From Fragum whitleyi (taxonomy: Eukaryota; Mollusca; Bivalvia; Cardiida; Cardiidae), in the NCBI GenBank assembly GCA_948146395.1, contig OX411556.1, positions 2,975,001-3,039,000 on the forward strand: a stretch of 64,000 nucleotides of DNA, given 5' to 3'. The notes under the pieces are model-generated. The model ran no database searches. It was not told where the DNA came from and saw nothing but the letters and a program-made list of their open reading frames with translations. Both the position numbers and the translations under genes were made by a program. Positions 11,722 through 23,027 of the stretch are shown here, piece by piece. The stretch's first letter is position 1, and the number at the start of each line of letters is the position of its first letter.

Positions 11722-12669
11722 TTAAGGTTCATGTAAAGTGTTTGAGGCCCTGTTTTCAAACACTTCATTTGCCAAGAAAAAGCAGTATGTCCAGGTATAT
11801 TTTATATCAAAATGAAGCTATTCATAAGCATAAGACACAACACAAGACTGCCTTAGCTATATCCGTATAGCCAAAACATTGTGGAAAGGGGTCATTTTGT
11901 ACAGAAAGCAACTGCAAGACTGTTGGATGAAATTGGTCCAGATTTGACTAGAGTACAGACTAAAGTACTACCCAGGTACTACTACAAACGTAAGTATAAA
12001 ACTCGAGCCCTTAACGTAGTTATGCAAGCAATTTATTTTGACTTATTCTATAAACACATATGTCATTCTAATTTTGTAAACGTGTAGATCTTTTTTAAGG
12101 TATGCGTGTGTTATGGTGTATATAGTTTATATACCTGTACGGCTGTTTATCAATATATCGATTTCTATTTCACTGAATGATAAATACATAGTAATTTATT
12201 ATAGATCATTGAATTCAAAAACTATAATTTGAAATAAATCGCAGAAAGTATTTCACAATGTTATGGTGTGCTGTTGCACCATACCTAACATCTATTTTGA
12301 AAACAGATCAAATCAGTTTGACAAGTATGTTGACAAAATAAATGGAAATTGATTGTTTCAAAAGAGCCTTTTGAGACCGAGTTTTATACCTAAGGTTGTA
12401 GTAGTACCTTGGCGGTACTTTAGACTGTACTTTGTTAAGATATGAGCCAACTTTATCGAAGCGTCATGCAGTTGCTTATTCTGTACAAAATGGCCCTTTT
12501 CCACAATGCTTTAGCTTTACCGCTATAGCTGTAGCGGTCTTATGTTTCTCAACTGCTTGAGCTCAAAAATAACTTCATTTTGATATACAATATACCTGAA
12601 CATACTGCTTTTTTTTGGCTAATAGAGCGCCCTTAAAATTGGGTCTCAAGCACTTTACATGAACCTTAA
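11722..12669. mobile_element. TTAA-flanked 940-bp element, family 2, copy 1
   Basis: TTAA at 11722-11725 and 12666-12669 enclose inverted ends starting GGTTCATGTAAAGTG and ending CTTTACATGAACC. The inverted arms extend about 280 bp each (for example TTCATTTGCCAAGAAAAAGC left; GCTTTTTTTGGCTAATAGAG right, and CATTGTGGAAAGGGGTCATT left with AATGGCCCTTTTCCACAATG right). The interior is non-coding; the short frame 11881-12087 lies in the arm. A second copy spans 35956-39157. No transposase is present, so it is non-autonomous. Confidence 0.85.
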
Positions 12670-12800
12670 ACGATTTAAACAGCCTCAGTCGGTCGCTACG
12701 CTCCCTCCCTTCGGCTGTTTAAATCGTTCAGTCGGTCGCTACGCTCCCCCCTTCGGCTGTATTAATCGTTTGATTTTCAATTATTAGCGTTTACTATTAC
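12670..12800. repeat. Tandem palindromic repeat flanking family 2 element
   Basis: Two units of CAGTCGGTCGCTACGCTCCC...CTTCGGCTGT followed by TTTTCAATTATTAGCG. ACGATTTAAACAGCC and GGCTGTTTAAATCGT pair with each other. This is the far side of the repeat into which the TTAA element inserted. Confidence 0.65.
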
Positions 12801-13068
12801 ATATCTTTTTGTAATACATTGTTTAAATGAAAACATTATAAACAGTCATATCAGATAATAAAAAAGTTATTTCATAAATATTCGTGTAAAAATGAAAAAA
12901 AAAACACAAAACAAACTATTGCCCTCGGTGACGGGTATGACAATATGAACTGTTGCCCTCTGCCTTCGAAATCGAGAAATAGTTCAGAATGTCATCCCCT
13001 CCACACCGGACCAACAGTGTTCATTGTTAAACGAAAAACAATGCTAGGATGTACAATGTGTTCTTAGC

Positions 13069-13380
13069 GTGCAGTTATTTTCATCTCAATCTAAACTATT
13101 CTAAATCAAACACCCTGCGCTCCATTTATTCATTCATTAATTCCAAACACTCTCTAAAACATTCAGAAACGCCCCCAATAGACTTAAAAGAAAAGATCAA
13201 AAACAATATGCAGAATGAATATAGCTAGGAAAAAACGCGAATTTTTTGACACAGTTGGAATTATTAGCATTGATTGGTTCTCGAAAAAAAGAAAGCTATT
13301 TATAGAACTTGCTTACATACATTACTAAAGGGAGGTAATAGACATCGCTTATTGCGTTCAGTCATTAACCTTACAAAAAA
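13069..13380 (+). mobile_element. 430-bp TA-type MITE, left part
   Basis: Copy with CATCTCAATCTAAACTATTC, CTCCATTTATTCATTCATTA, TATTTATAGAACTTGC and the start of the central hairpin (AAAGGGAGGTAATAGACATC). It breaks off near 13370 before the right half. Confidence 0.65.
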
Positions 13381-13650
13381 AATGACGAGTAACATAAAAA
13401 TTGAAATGTCTTTAATTTGGTAATTTTTTCGAGACGAATTTTAAATTCAACGGTTTATAGGTTAATGCAACTCTTTTCCATTAGCAAATCATGCACCTGT
13501 TAAGATGAATGATTTTGGAAAGCTGTTCAGTGAGTGCGTGGATCGAGTTTTGAATTGAATCAGTTTTTGATTTTATGTAGTGACATTCTTCCCTGTCCAG
13601 GCCCATCTGATTTCAACTCTCCATAAGAGACTTACAAAGTTTTCCAGAAA

Positions 13651-14033
13651 AGAGGTCTCCACTTTATTCGCATAAACATTAGAAGCCTTCTTCCTAAATT
13701 GCACGAAGTTGAAAATATTGCTAGATCTACCAAGGCTGCTTGTATTTGTATCTCTAAGAGCTGGCTTAATAAGGCTATTCTAGATGTTGAAATCCAAATA
13801 AACAACTATTGTGTAGAGAGAAAGGATCGTAATGGACATGGCGAAGGAGTGTGCATCTATATACGCAAGGACTTGTCCTTCAATTACCGCAGTGATCTGA
13901 CTAAAAATGAACTTGAAGCCATATGGTTTGAACTCTTCCTACCTAAAACTAAACCTATCCTTTTTTGGACATTGTACAGATCACCATCTCAAAATAACTT
14001 TTATTCACTTTTAGACTCTATTTGTTCAAGGTG
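13651..14033 (+). pseudogene. LINE apurinic-type endonuclease domain fragment
   Basis: Translation runs HFIRINIRSLLPKLHEV... and includes KAACICISKSWLN (catalytic 'SETWL'-like motif with the usual Glu changed to Lys), then ERKDRNGHGEGVCIYIR and a WTLYRSP motif. These are the N-terminal and middle motifs of exonuclease-endonuclease-phosphatase family LINE endonucleases. A stop at 14032 ends the frame, and the lost Glu argues against activity. Confidence 0.8.
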
Positions 14034-14112
14034 AAGTGGTTTTATATAACTTGAAACTATATTACTTGGTTATTTTAACACAAATTTATCTAATTCTAGT
14101 TTTAATACGCTT

Positions 14113-14722
14113 TTGCAATGTTTTAAATCATTCATTGATATGTTTCATTTCAGTCAATTGATTTCTGAAGCCACTAGAATAACTACCACTTCTGCAAGTA
14201 CCATCTATTTGATACATGCATCTAATAGAGATAAAATATCCCAGTCTGCTGTCATACATACTTCTTTCAGTGACCACAGTCTAATATACTGCACAAGGAA
14301 AATCTCCGAAGAGTTCATTGGTTAGCACAATACTTTAATGATTAGAAGTATGAAACATTTTATAACTTGGATTACTTTCAGTCTCTACTTGTCATTGACT
14401 GGAATACTGTTTTGTTGGCTGATGATATCAATTTGTCATGGAATACTTTCAGAGAGCTTTTTCTATCTGTTCTAAACAAGGTTGTTCCGGTTAAGAAAAT
14501 TAAGCTTAAACAAAGAACAGAACCCTGGTTGGATAGTACTACTCTTCAAGTCATACAGGAAAGAGATCAAGCATTTAATAAATATAAAAATAATAAATCT
14601 GATGTCAATTTTAATATTCTTAAAAACTTGAGAAATAGAGTTCAAAATCTTGTACACCATGCTAAATTCAATTTCTTTTCAAATGCTATTGAACATAATC
14701 AAAATGACTCTAAGTCACGTTA
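14113..14722 (+). pseudogene. LINE endonuclease end and linker, broken
   Basis: 14113-14325 contains the ISEATRITTTSASTIYLIH region and FSDHSLIYC, the conserved 'SDH' of the endonuclease C-terminus. 14367-14722 continues the linker between EN and RT, with TEPWLDSTTLQVIQERDQ, typical of these ORFs. A stop and a frame change separate the two parts. Confidence 0.8.
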
Positions 14723-14959
14723 GAAGACATTGAAGATTCTAGGGCTTCCTTCAAAAAAAGGTTCAAGTACAAGTTCAAATATATGTTTAAATATTGATGG
14801 AAATGTTTGTTTTGATAAAAGTCGAATAGCTGAATCTTTTAACATTTTTACACAACAGTAGCCAGTAAGCTTGTTGAAAAGCTACCAACCATTGTTTGAA
14901 AGTATGTTTAGCATTTTGTTTATACCTTTTATCAAAGATTAGGCATGCGTCTAAATAGT

Positions 14960-15441
14960 TATTCATTTGCTCTTGTGTCTGAGCGTAAAGTACTTAAATA
15001 TCTATACAACCTCAGTCCTAATAAAGTCACTGGATTAGATGACATGCCAGCATGATTTATTAAAGATCCTGCCCCTATAGTTGTTGGTCCCTTAACCCAT
15101 ATCATAAATTTATCTTTAATACAAGGCACTGTGCCTAAGGGACTGAAGTCTGCTAGAGAAGTTCCGCTGTTCAAAAAGAATGATAGATTATCAATTGGCA
15201 ATTATAGGCCTGTGTCTATTCCAAATGTTTTCTCAAAAGTTCTTGAAAAGGTTGTTTTTGACCAAGTTGAATCCTATTTGAAGGACAAATGTCTATTTTA
15301 TAATTTCCAGTCAGGCTTTAGAAGCAGTTTTTCCACAGACACTTGTCTTATTTATTTAACAGATTTCATTAGATAAGAATTAGATAAAGATAATATTATC
15401 GGAATGGTTCTTTTAGATTTGCAAGAGGCATTTGGTACAGA
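14960..15441 (+). pseudogene. LINE reverse transcriptase, fingers region
   Basis: Contains LSPNKVTGLDDMPA (RT motif 0/1), then VPLFKKNDRLSIGNYRPVS and QSGFRSSFSTDTCLIYLTD, and a remnant of motif A, MVLLDLQEAFGT, in which the usual 'KAFDT' Asp is Gly. In-frame stops occur near 15055 and 15376. The frame is cut at 15441 by a SINE. Confidence 0.85.
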
Positions 15442-15710
15442 CATAGCGCGTCGGACTGTCATTCTAGAGGTCCCGGGTTCGATCCCCGACGGCGGCACTC
15501 ATTCTTTCCGACTATTTGTCTCTCACCAATGCGTTGATAATCGTAGACCTATGTGAGATAGCGGCTGGAGGCTAGGAAAGGATGTGGTGGTTGTACTGGT
15601 GAGTGAAATACCAGGAAACCATTGTTAGGTGCTCCAGCCGCCGCGATATAACTGAAATAATGTTGAAAGCGGCGTTAAACTCCATTCAATCAATCAATCA
15701 TTGGTACAGA
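15432..15710 (+). mobile_element. SINE nested in the LINE, with target duplication
   Basis: A SINE (15442-15700) is flanked by TTGGTACAGA at 15432-15441 and 15701-15710. The head begins CATAGCGCGTCGG: relative to the full copy it lacks the segment between two TAGCGC direct repeats as well as the first ~8 bases. B box GGTTCGATCCC is intact and the tail is CAATCAATCA. It belongs to the 4771-5056 family and postdates the LINE. Confidence 0.92.
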
Positions 15711-16028
15711 CAACCATTCAATTCTTATAATGAAACGTAACGCTTCTGGTTTATGTGACATTGTTTGTAAGTGGTTTAAGTTATACCTTGCCGATAGGCA
15801 GCAGCTTGTTGATGTTTCTGGAACTTTCTCTACCAGTTCCCCAATATCATGCTGGGTTCCACAAGGCTCTATACTTGGCCCTTTATTATTTTTGGTTTAT
15901 GTCAACGACATGCCAGGAGTTGTAAAAAACAAATTATTGTTATATACCGACGGCTCTGCCAATAAACTTTCTCTACATTTAGGAAAAACAGAGTCAATAT
16001 TATTTGGTTCCAGGCAGAAACTGAAGTA
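15711..16028 (+). pseudogene. LINE reverse transcriptase, palm region
   Basis: Resumes the RT after the SINE: WFKLYLADRQQLVDVSG, then VPQGSILGPLLFLVYVNDMP (motif B/4, intact). The catalytic box reads LLYTDGSAN instead of YADD, and the sequence jumps at once to KLSLHLGKTESILFGS, so a segment after the box is deleted. The enzyme is dead. Confidence 0.88.
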
Positions 16029-16044
16029 ACAACCATTTCTAAAC

Positions 16045-16628
16045 GTGTCTTGTAATGGAACTCCTATTGGTCACTCTTCCTCGGTTATGTATTTAGGTGT
16101 TACCATTGATCAAACTTTATCTTTTACATCCCTAGCTGAGTCTGATGTAAAGAAAGCCAATGCTCGACTTAAATTCCTTTATCGAAAGAAAGATTGTTTA
16201 TGCCAGCAAACAAAATTATTCATAACAACATCTCTTATACAGTGTCAGTATGATTATGCCTGCTCAATACGGTTTCACTGTCTTAATCAAAAGTTAGAAA
16301 CTAAGTTGCAAACTACCCAAAAAAAGTTAATCAGATTTATTCTTAATCTCCATGGATCATTTCAAAAAGCTTAACTGGTTACCTGTACAGAGTAGAGTTG
16401 AACAGATCAGAGTATTTGAAGCATTTCCTTTTTTCACAGGCATCTGTTCATGGTTACAACACAAGGCTGGGCTCAAAACAGGGATTCCGTGTGCCTAAAG
16501 TCAAATCATTTGGGTCGAAATCATTTGCTACAATGCTTGCCGTTGATATAACAAACCTTTCAAATTATGGGACCTTTAAGCAAAAGGTCAAGCAATTTTT
16601 AACAAATGACCAAAGCCTTTCTATATAG
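16045..16628 (+). pseudogene. LINE ORF2 C-terminal region
   Basis: 16045-16374 contains VMYLGVTIDQTLSF and a thumb-like helical region. After a frameshift near 16375, 16398-16628 has VHGYNTRLGSKQGFRVPKVK and ends FKQKVKQFLTNDQSLSI, the usual ORF2 end in these elements. Confidence 0.8.
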
Positions 16629-17098
16629 GTGATATGTGATAAAATTTTCTGTGATAATTTTGACATCGTCCTGCGGAGATCTCGTAATAGTGGCTTGTAT
16701 GAGCTGCTATTGCGGTGTTTTCGCAGTACTACCACAGTTTACTGTGATAATTAACTTTTAAAATATGAATTTACTTTTGTAACATTATTTATCTTCTACT
16801 TTCCAGAACAAGCCTCTCATTGTGTCATGCCACCCTGTTGGACCACGATGGAAATAAGAGTTGTCTTTTTATCGTGTTATCCTTGGTTTTGGGTCATTTA
16901 ATGGGTAGTATAACTCTTTGAAAAGCTTGTTCTCTTTGTTCAAGTTTTAGGACGTAACAATGTTTTACGTATGTATTTTAATATTGTTACCTAATTCGTC
17001 ATTTAAAATGTGATTGCTTCATCGTATTTATCGTTTTACTGTACTACTTGATTATTGTATGATCTGTTTTACCGAAATAAAAATACATCTATCTATCT

Positions 17099-17250
17099 TG
17101 AACTGATAGTACAATATCGATAATTTCGTTCAAACAAGCTACAATTAATTACCCCCCCCCCTCCCCCCTTTAAGAATCTACGTACATTCCAATTTGGGTG
17201 TCAAGACGAACAAATCAAACGCTTCAAAATCCTCAACAGCAAAAGGTCGA
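17099..17250. other. Short C-rich spacer
   Basis: Contains a C-rich run (17151-17168); nothing else recognised. Confidence 0.4.
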
Positions 17251-17425
17251 AGAATTATTCGATTATTTTCAGTGATTTTGATCGATTTCGATTTTCAATA
17301 ACTATTTTGGAGCGAGTATCAGTGACTAAAGGGTATGTTTTGAATGAATGAATGAATAAGGTTATGAGCGATCAAGAATTGTTTTGATCGAGGTAAATGC
17401 CAACAACGCGGTGTTAATGAAACAT
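17251..17425 (-). mobile_element. 430-bp TA-type MITE, fragment
   Basis: Recognisable AGTGATTTTGATCGATTTCGA, TTTTGAATGAATGAATGAATAAG and TTTTGATCGAGGTAAATGCCAA cores, inverted relative to the reference copy. Confidence 0.55.
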
Positions 17426-18487
17426 CTTCGTATCAATCGGGAACCTTCTGTAATTCTAAGGAATAGACCTCGGAAGTAATGAGAGCGCAGACTTTTAAGC
17501 GCGTTATATCGCACATTGGTTTTGTGCCGTCACAAATATTACTGAAGATAACCTGTCGAAAAACAAAATCAACGAAAGGTTTAAACTGGAAATGTTTAAA
17601 TTTCATATCTAAACACAGTGTCTAATTGCGTTAAAGCACTGCGTTTTTTTCCATAAAATTATAATAAGCGAAATAGATCTCAACAGAGCATTAACATAGC
17701 TTGTTTTTCATCAAGCGTATTCACCGAAGTACCATCTGAAGCCGAATTACTCAAAAATGACTCAAAATTACTATACTTTTGCCCGAGGTACTTTCTAGGT
17801 TACAGAAAAATCCAAGTGACGTTCCGAATGCTTTCACATAACCAATTCCTTAAGAGAATGCCTCTCGCTACATATTACATTTTATAAAACTGATAAAAAA
17901 GCAAAAATACTCTTTGTTAACCCCCTGTCATCTTTGGACGGATATTTTACTGTGCTAACGGAAATCAAAATCTAGAAAACAATCAAGCATGCGGTATTGA
18001 GACTAGTGATTAAAATGCATTTGTTTACAATCGACGGATCAAAACAATGAACTTTAACATACTCATCTAAGATATCATTAGTTTATCAGAATAAATCATC
18101 GTGCCTTTTAGAACATTTTGTACGTCTGTTTTCATTGCACTTATATAACCATCCTAACAGTCACTGATCCCGTACCAAAAGGTGATACCCAACAACGTTG
18201 TGGATACGGAAAGTCTTTTAGGTGGGAACCAGTAGCGAACGTCTTACAACGGATCTGGAATCCTCTGAAATCAGAAATAATACTTACTTATTCAATTTAA
18301 GTCTTCGGTACAAGCACAAGTGTTAAAAATTTGCCTTTCTTTGTTTTTCCTTCACATAATTTCGAATGCTCGTACCAGGACGTCATAAACGCTCCTAGCC
18401 GTCGATTCCTGAATAAACCATATAATGAATTTATTACTGTGATATCATCTTTGAAATATGCTTTATAATTTTGATAATTTGACAATT
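17426..18487. other. Unassigned sequence
   Basis: No coding, RNA or repeat signal recognised. The 60- to 84-residue open frames here (18118-18300, 18297-18551 minus) have no family resemblance. Confidence 0.45.
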
Positions 18488-18722
18488 GGAAATAAGAGTT
18501 TTCTCTTCTCGTGGTATCCAGGGTTTGAGTGCATATAGTGGCTTGTATCACTCTTTGAGATACTTGTTTTTAAATAAATACAATATCTTCTTAGGTATGT
18601 ATTTTAATATTGTTACAAAATTGTGTCATTTAAATATAAAATGCATTTAATCGTCCTTTTATTGTATATATCTTTTGATGTACTTTTATGCCGAAATGAA
18701 TCTATCTAATCTATCTCTCTAA
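18488..18722 (+). mobile_element. LINE 3' end fragment
   Basis: Homologous to 16850-17098: GAAATAAGAGTT, GTATGTATTTTAATATTGTTAC and CCGAAATGAATCTATCTAATCTATC. It is a 5'-truncated tail of the same or a close LINE family. Confidence 0.75.
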
Positions 18723-19318
18723 TTGCGTCAATGAAAAGTGCACTGTTTTGACTTTTGACACTGTATTTAGGGAAACAGGTGGTAATCATAGAATACCTGT
18801 AGAGGTAACCTAAAGAGAATGGACTGTCTACCAAAGACCACAGACATTATTTCAGTTTACCCAAACTTGAACATGAAACAGGCTCAAACATATGCTTTCT
18901 TCTTCCAGCTAACCACGGATTCTGGGGCTGTAGTAGGCAACACTCATTCGGTTCGATTCCCATTTGATAGAATAGGGAGGCTCCCTGGGAAGCCATCCCT
19001 GACCCCAAATCCGCAAATACAGCAACACAGCCAATTGTATAGTCTAATTGTAAGATTACTTGGTCTTTACTAAAATCTTAATCTGTGTTCCACTCAAACA
19101 TTCTTTCGGGATTAAAAAGTACCCACAATATTGCAAGTGGTCCTTATCATATTTGAAGTACTATAAGGTAAAAAAAAGAAAGACTACCCCCTATTGGTCA
19201 GAATCGGAAGCCAGGAATTGCCTCCCTTGAAATAAAACAACTTTTGAAAGATAGCTTGTCTAGTTTCAAGCAGATTTAATTAATCAAACTATATGACATA
19301 TAAAATATTGTATGTCTA
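18723..19318. other. Unassigned sequence
   Basis: An 84-residue frame at 18819-19073 is open but unrecognised; I do not call it a gene. Confidence 0.4.
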
Positions 19319-19319
19319 T

Positions 19320-19605
19320 CTATCCATCAGATTGATTGATTGAATGGAGTTTAACGCCGCTTTCAACATTAATTCAGTTATATCGCGGCGGCCGGAGCAC
19401 CTAACAATGGATTCCTGGTATTTCTTTCACCTGTACTACCATTACATCCTTTCCTAGCCTCCGACTGCTATCTCACATAGGTTTACGATTATCTACCCAT
19501 TGGTGAGAGACAAACGTCGGAAAGGATATTTGCCGCCACCGGGGATCGAACCCACGACTTCCAGATTGGAAGTCTTATGCCTAACCAACTGCGCTATCCA
19601 TCAGA
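19320..19605 (-). mobile_element. tRNA-derived SINE, minus copy with target duplication
   Basis: Full inverted copy (19332-19593): tail ATTGATTGATTGAATGG, body TATATCGCGGCG and CATCCTTTCCTAGCC, B box as GGGGATCGAACCC. Flanked by CTATCCATCAGA at 19320-19331 and 19594-19605. Confidence 0.9.
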
Positions 19606-20354
19606 GAAGAGGTTCCCTTTTTCAACTCCAATTTCTTTTCATAGGTTTCCTTACCGTACTACGTCATTAACTAGTTGCACTGTAGACCTTTTTAGTCCCC
19701 GTCTGTGTTCTTGAATATTTCCGAAACGCATACCAGTGATCATAGACGACTATGTACACAAAAACTAGACTTTTATTCTCAAAGATAAGCTTGAATTTGT
19801 CAAAAATCGGCCAAACGGTTTGGAAGGAGAAGATTTTTAAAGTTTTTATACAGAAAATAGGACCCGTCCTGCCACGCCTATTTTTAAGGGGTCTCTGTCG
19901 GTAAGAGAAACATAAGGAGCCATTCTAAACCGCATTGGCCTTTATTCCTTTTTCCTTTGGCTAAATGGAATTTACAGGATATGTGTCTGTTACACAGGTG
20001 TTGTCAATCTAAACACGAACTTCTCAGTACAATTCTTTACATTTCTAAATAAGAACTTGTACTGTCATTTTTTCCATCCTGGTTTCTTTAGGCTCCTCTA
20101 AACGGTTCCTCTTTTCCTAACTGCACTTAAAACAGACACGATGTTGTTCCACGTTTTCAGGTTAGAAGGAACTTGTCGAGGTTTTATCTGTTTCAGTTGA
20201 AGAATTTATATATAATAAGATATACTGTATGCTGTGAACAATAAAATATTGAGTATATGATCCAAACTTTTTTAATTAATCGATACAATTTTATAAACAC
20301 ATCGCTGAAATGTTCCGCATAACATATAATGCCTTACAATATAAAAATATGTAT
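19606..20354. other. Unassigned sequence
   Basis: Nothing recognised on either strand. Confidence 0.45.
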
Positions 20355-20530
20355 ATTCTGTTTCGGGCATACAGCACAACGTTCGTTTAAAAAGCCCTCC
20401 TCCCATATAAAAACAACGATGGATGAAAAATGCGAATAACTTACACAAATCTAATTCAAATTATATTGTTTTTCCTTCAAATAGGACCTCATGTTACCAT
20501 TACAGAAAAGGTATTTACCAATGAAGTGGC
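20355..20530. repeat. Diverged duplicated segment, copy 1
   Basis: Matches 21940-22115 through TTTCGGGCATACAGCACAAC and CCTTCAAATAGGACCTCATG. Nature unknown. Confidence 0.5.
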
Positions 20531-21939
20531 ATACAATCAATACGTAAATTACAATAAATCGAACTGGTATACAAAGGTAGATAAGTAATGAACTTAAGGA
20601 CCAAATCTCTCTTTTCCGTTCAAAGATAACCTTCGAGGGAGCCAGTTTTCCTGTAATAATGTCCCATATCGATCCATGTAAAGCGTCTCTATTAAAGCTG
20701 CTCTTTCACAGTTTTTCTTTGAGAAAATACAAAACTTCTTCTTAGATTTGTAAATGTGTGTTTTTTTTTGTGTGTGATTAAGAATGACCAAAGGGCATTG
20801 ACACTAAAACAACATATTTCAATAATTTTGTAAATTATTTTTTCGAAGCAGCAAGATCAGATAGGGATCCAGTCTATTAATTTCCAGTCTATAAATTTCA
20901 AAATCGTTCTTTTGCGTGAATAATCTTTCATTTTTGGTTGCATTGATGTGAACGTTCTAGCTGTCAAATACTCTTACTCTATATTTGAAAGAATAGGACA
21001 AACATGCGAAATGTACATGCAAAAATAGTTGGCTCGAACTTGAAGAATTATTTTTAGGCGTTAGCAGATGCTCTTTTTTTCAGAAGAATTTCGCTAAATT
21101 CAGAATTATCGTTGTTTCTTTCCATTCATTTCCAGATTGAATCTTATTACTTTAAAGGATTCAACATGATGAGATGGTTACTTCCGATTTATTTTACGAA
21201 AATTTTCAAAAATCACATTTTCCAAATCTGTGAAAGAGCAGCTTTAAAAGGAACAATCCTCTGAAGTTAGTCCTTTAAAAGGGTCCTATACTTAATCAAT
21301 TCCTAGCATCTCTACAATGATTAAAAAAGTATGAGCAAATGGACAGATATAAAGATTAAACGCGTTTCATCGAGTCAAAAAACTGTATTATCAACTCCAA
21401 AAACCCTATCTGCCTTTCTATTTGCAACGGTTAAAAAATATTTATCAGACTTTGCAATCAATGATTATAGCCAGTGAATTTAAATTTTAATTGATCTATT
21501 TCAATCTTTTAACCAAAATAGCCCGTGATCCGTCGAGATAAGATACTAGATTCAATTATCTTCATTTAGATAACAGTGTGATGATATTTTTCAAATGTCT
21601 TTACGAGGCCACTTGCTATTTTGAAGACAGGTTTGTTAATTCATTTATGGTCCTGACATTTGAAAGAGCAAAGTCCTTTCTAGTATAATCTTTTGTTCTT
21701 TCTATCCTGCTGACTTGAAATGGTAATACCTGGGAACGTTATAACACAGTGAAACTGTGGCATCCTCTTGCAGGCTATCGAATCAATTGAACTTGCATTT
21801 ATTATATCTGATGTCATTGTAAGGTTTAATTGTAGTGTCACCGTAAGCTCCGAGCTAAATATTAACACAAGTGTAGCTTTCAAATATATTCCTCGGAGTT
21901 GGCTTACTCCGACTACGTAGATCCTATTATAAAGGAGTA
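20531..21939. other. Unassigned sequence
   Basis: No gene recognised. The 99-residue minus frame 21680-21979 has no family resemblance. Confidence 0.45.
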
Positions 21940-22115
21940 AATTTTGTTTCGGACCTACAACACTACGGCCAAAATACACACCCTTTACCCTATAAATCCC
22001 ATAACTGACAAAACTAATAAGTCTGAATAAAAAAAAAAATAAATTCGGGGTAATATTATTTTGCCTTCAAATAGTCCCCATGCTACTATCAATGAAAAAG
22101 CATTCACACTGAATT
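21940..22115. repeat. Diverged duplicated segment, copy 2
   Basis: Partner of 20355-20530: TTTCGGACCTACAACACTAC and CCTTCAAATAGTCCCCATG. Confidence 0.5.
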
Positions 22116-22569
22116 GTGATTTCCATAATTTAGAAAATTGAAATAAAAAGAACTAAATAATAAACAAGGTGGATTTTTTCTAATCCAATAATAAAACAAC
22201 TACGACTTAACTTGAAACATTCGACACTGTTATTCCCTTCAAATTAAGTTACAACGATAATTTGAACTCACATTTATATTAATAGGCATGGAACCAGATT
22301 TGTCGCTCTATACAGGGTAATCCATGTTATTCATTTGCAATATTAATTTTCACTTACAGTAAGGCATAAGATTATTTAATCATTTATAGATATCCCATCC
22401 AGTAACTTCCAGTTCCGACGAGGTTCCCCTGACCGTGAGCTGGCAGTTACCGTTTGTTCAAAACTGATTTTTTTCCGCCTCAAATTTATCCCCCAATAAA
22501 AAAATTCAATTACAGAATGGATTTCTATTTCGATTCAATATTGTTTGTATATTCTAAACAGATAATTGT

Positions 22570-23020
22570 TTATTGAATGCATCGTTTATATAGTCTAGAT
22601 AAAATTGTAGTCCCAGCAGATTTGAATGGACATCGCCAGGTCGAAAAAAAAGCCGGATTTGCACATTTATTCGCAGCCCTATTCACAAACCATTTCTGAC
22701 TTCCATGGCGCCATATCCCCGCTAAGCCTACCCCCTTACTTGACGTTGTAGAATATCCATCCACACTATTTCCGCCTTGGGAAAGCGTCACTCAAATATG
22801 TCATCTCGACCTGTATGGAGTCCTTAATCTGTAAAATAGACAGATGAATCTAATCCTTCTCTCCTAAATTAATGATGATCACGCTAGGTGAACGGGAAAA
22901 CAAAACTTTGGCTTCAATAGTTTCAGGCAACCGTTTCAAACCCAAACCTCCGCCTCAAAACCATTCAACTGTGCCAGTGCTTAACTGGAGATTTTGTGTT
23001 CCCCTCTATATATATATACC
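22570..23020 (-). pseudogene. SGNH-hydrolase-like domain, degenerate
   Basis: Read on the minus strand in changing frames, this stretch gives PSVIIINLGEKD (like the 'IIHxGGND' block of SGNH/GDSL folds), FPKAEIVWMDILQRQV (like 'W-DILPR') and DVHSNLLGL (like 'DGVHLSxLG', the catalytic Asp-x-His block, with Gly lost). In animal retroelement or recombinase-derived ORFs such a domain often follows a tyrosine recombinase, and one lies directly upstream here. Stops and frameshifts make it a relic. The assignment rests on motif order and context. Confidence 0.5.
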
Positions 23021-23027
23021 TGAAACA

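Larger units (their letters stand above)
13600..17098 (+). mobile_element. LINE (CR1/L2/Jockey type), degenerate, with nested SINE
   Basis: One 5'-truncated non-LTR element carrying endonuclease, RT and C-terminal region in order, followed by a ~470-bp 3' UTR that ends in AATAAAAATACATCTATCT repeats. Short terminal repeats fit the CR1/L2 group. Multiple stops and frameshifts break the ORF, and a SINE splits it at 15442. The 3' end recurs at 18488-18722, so the family has more than one copy here. Confidence 0.85.
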
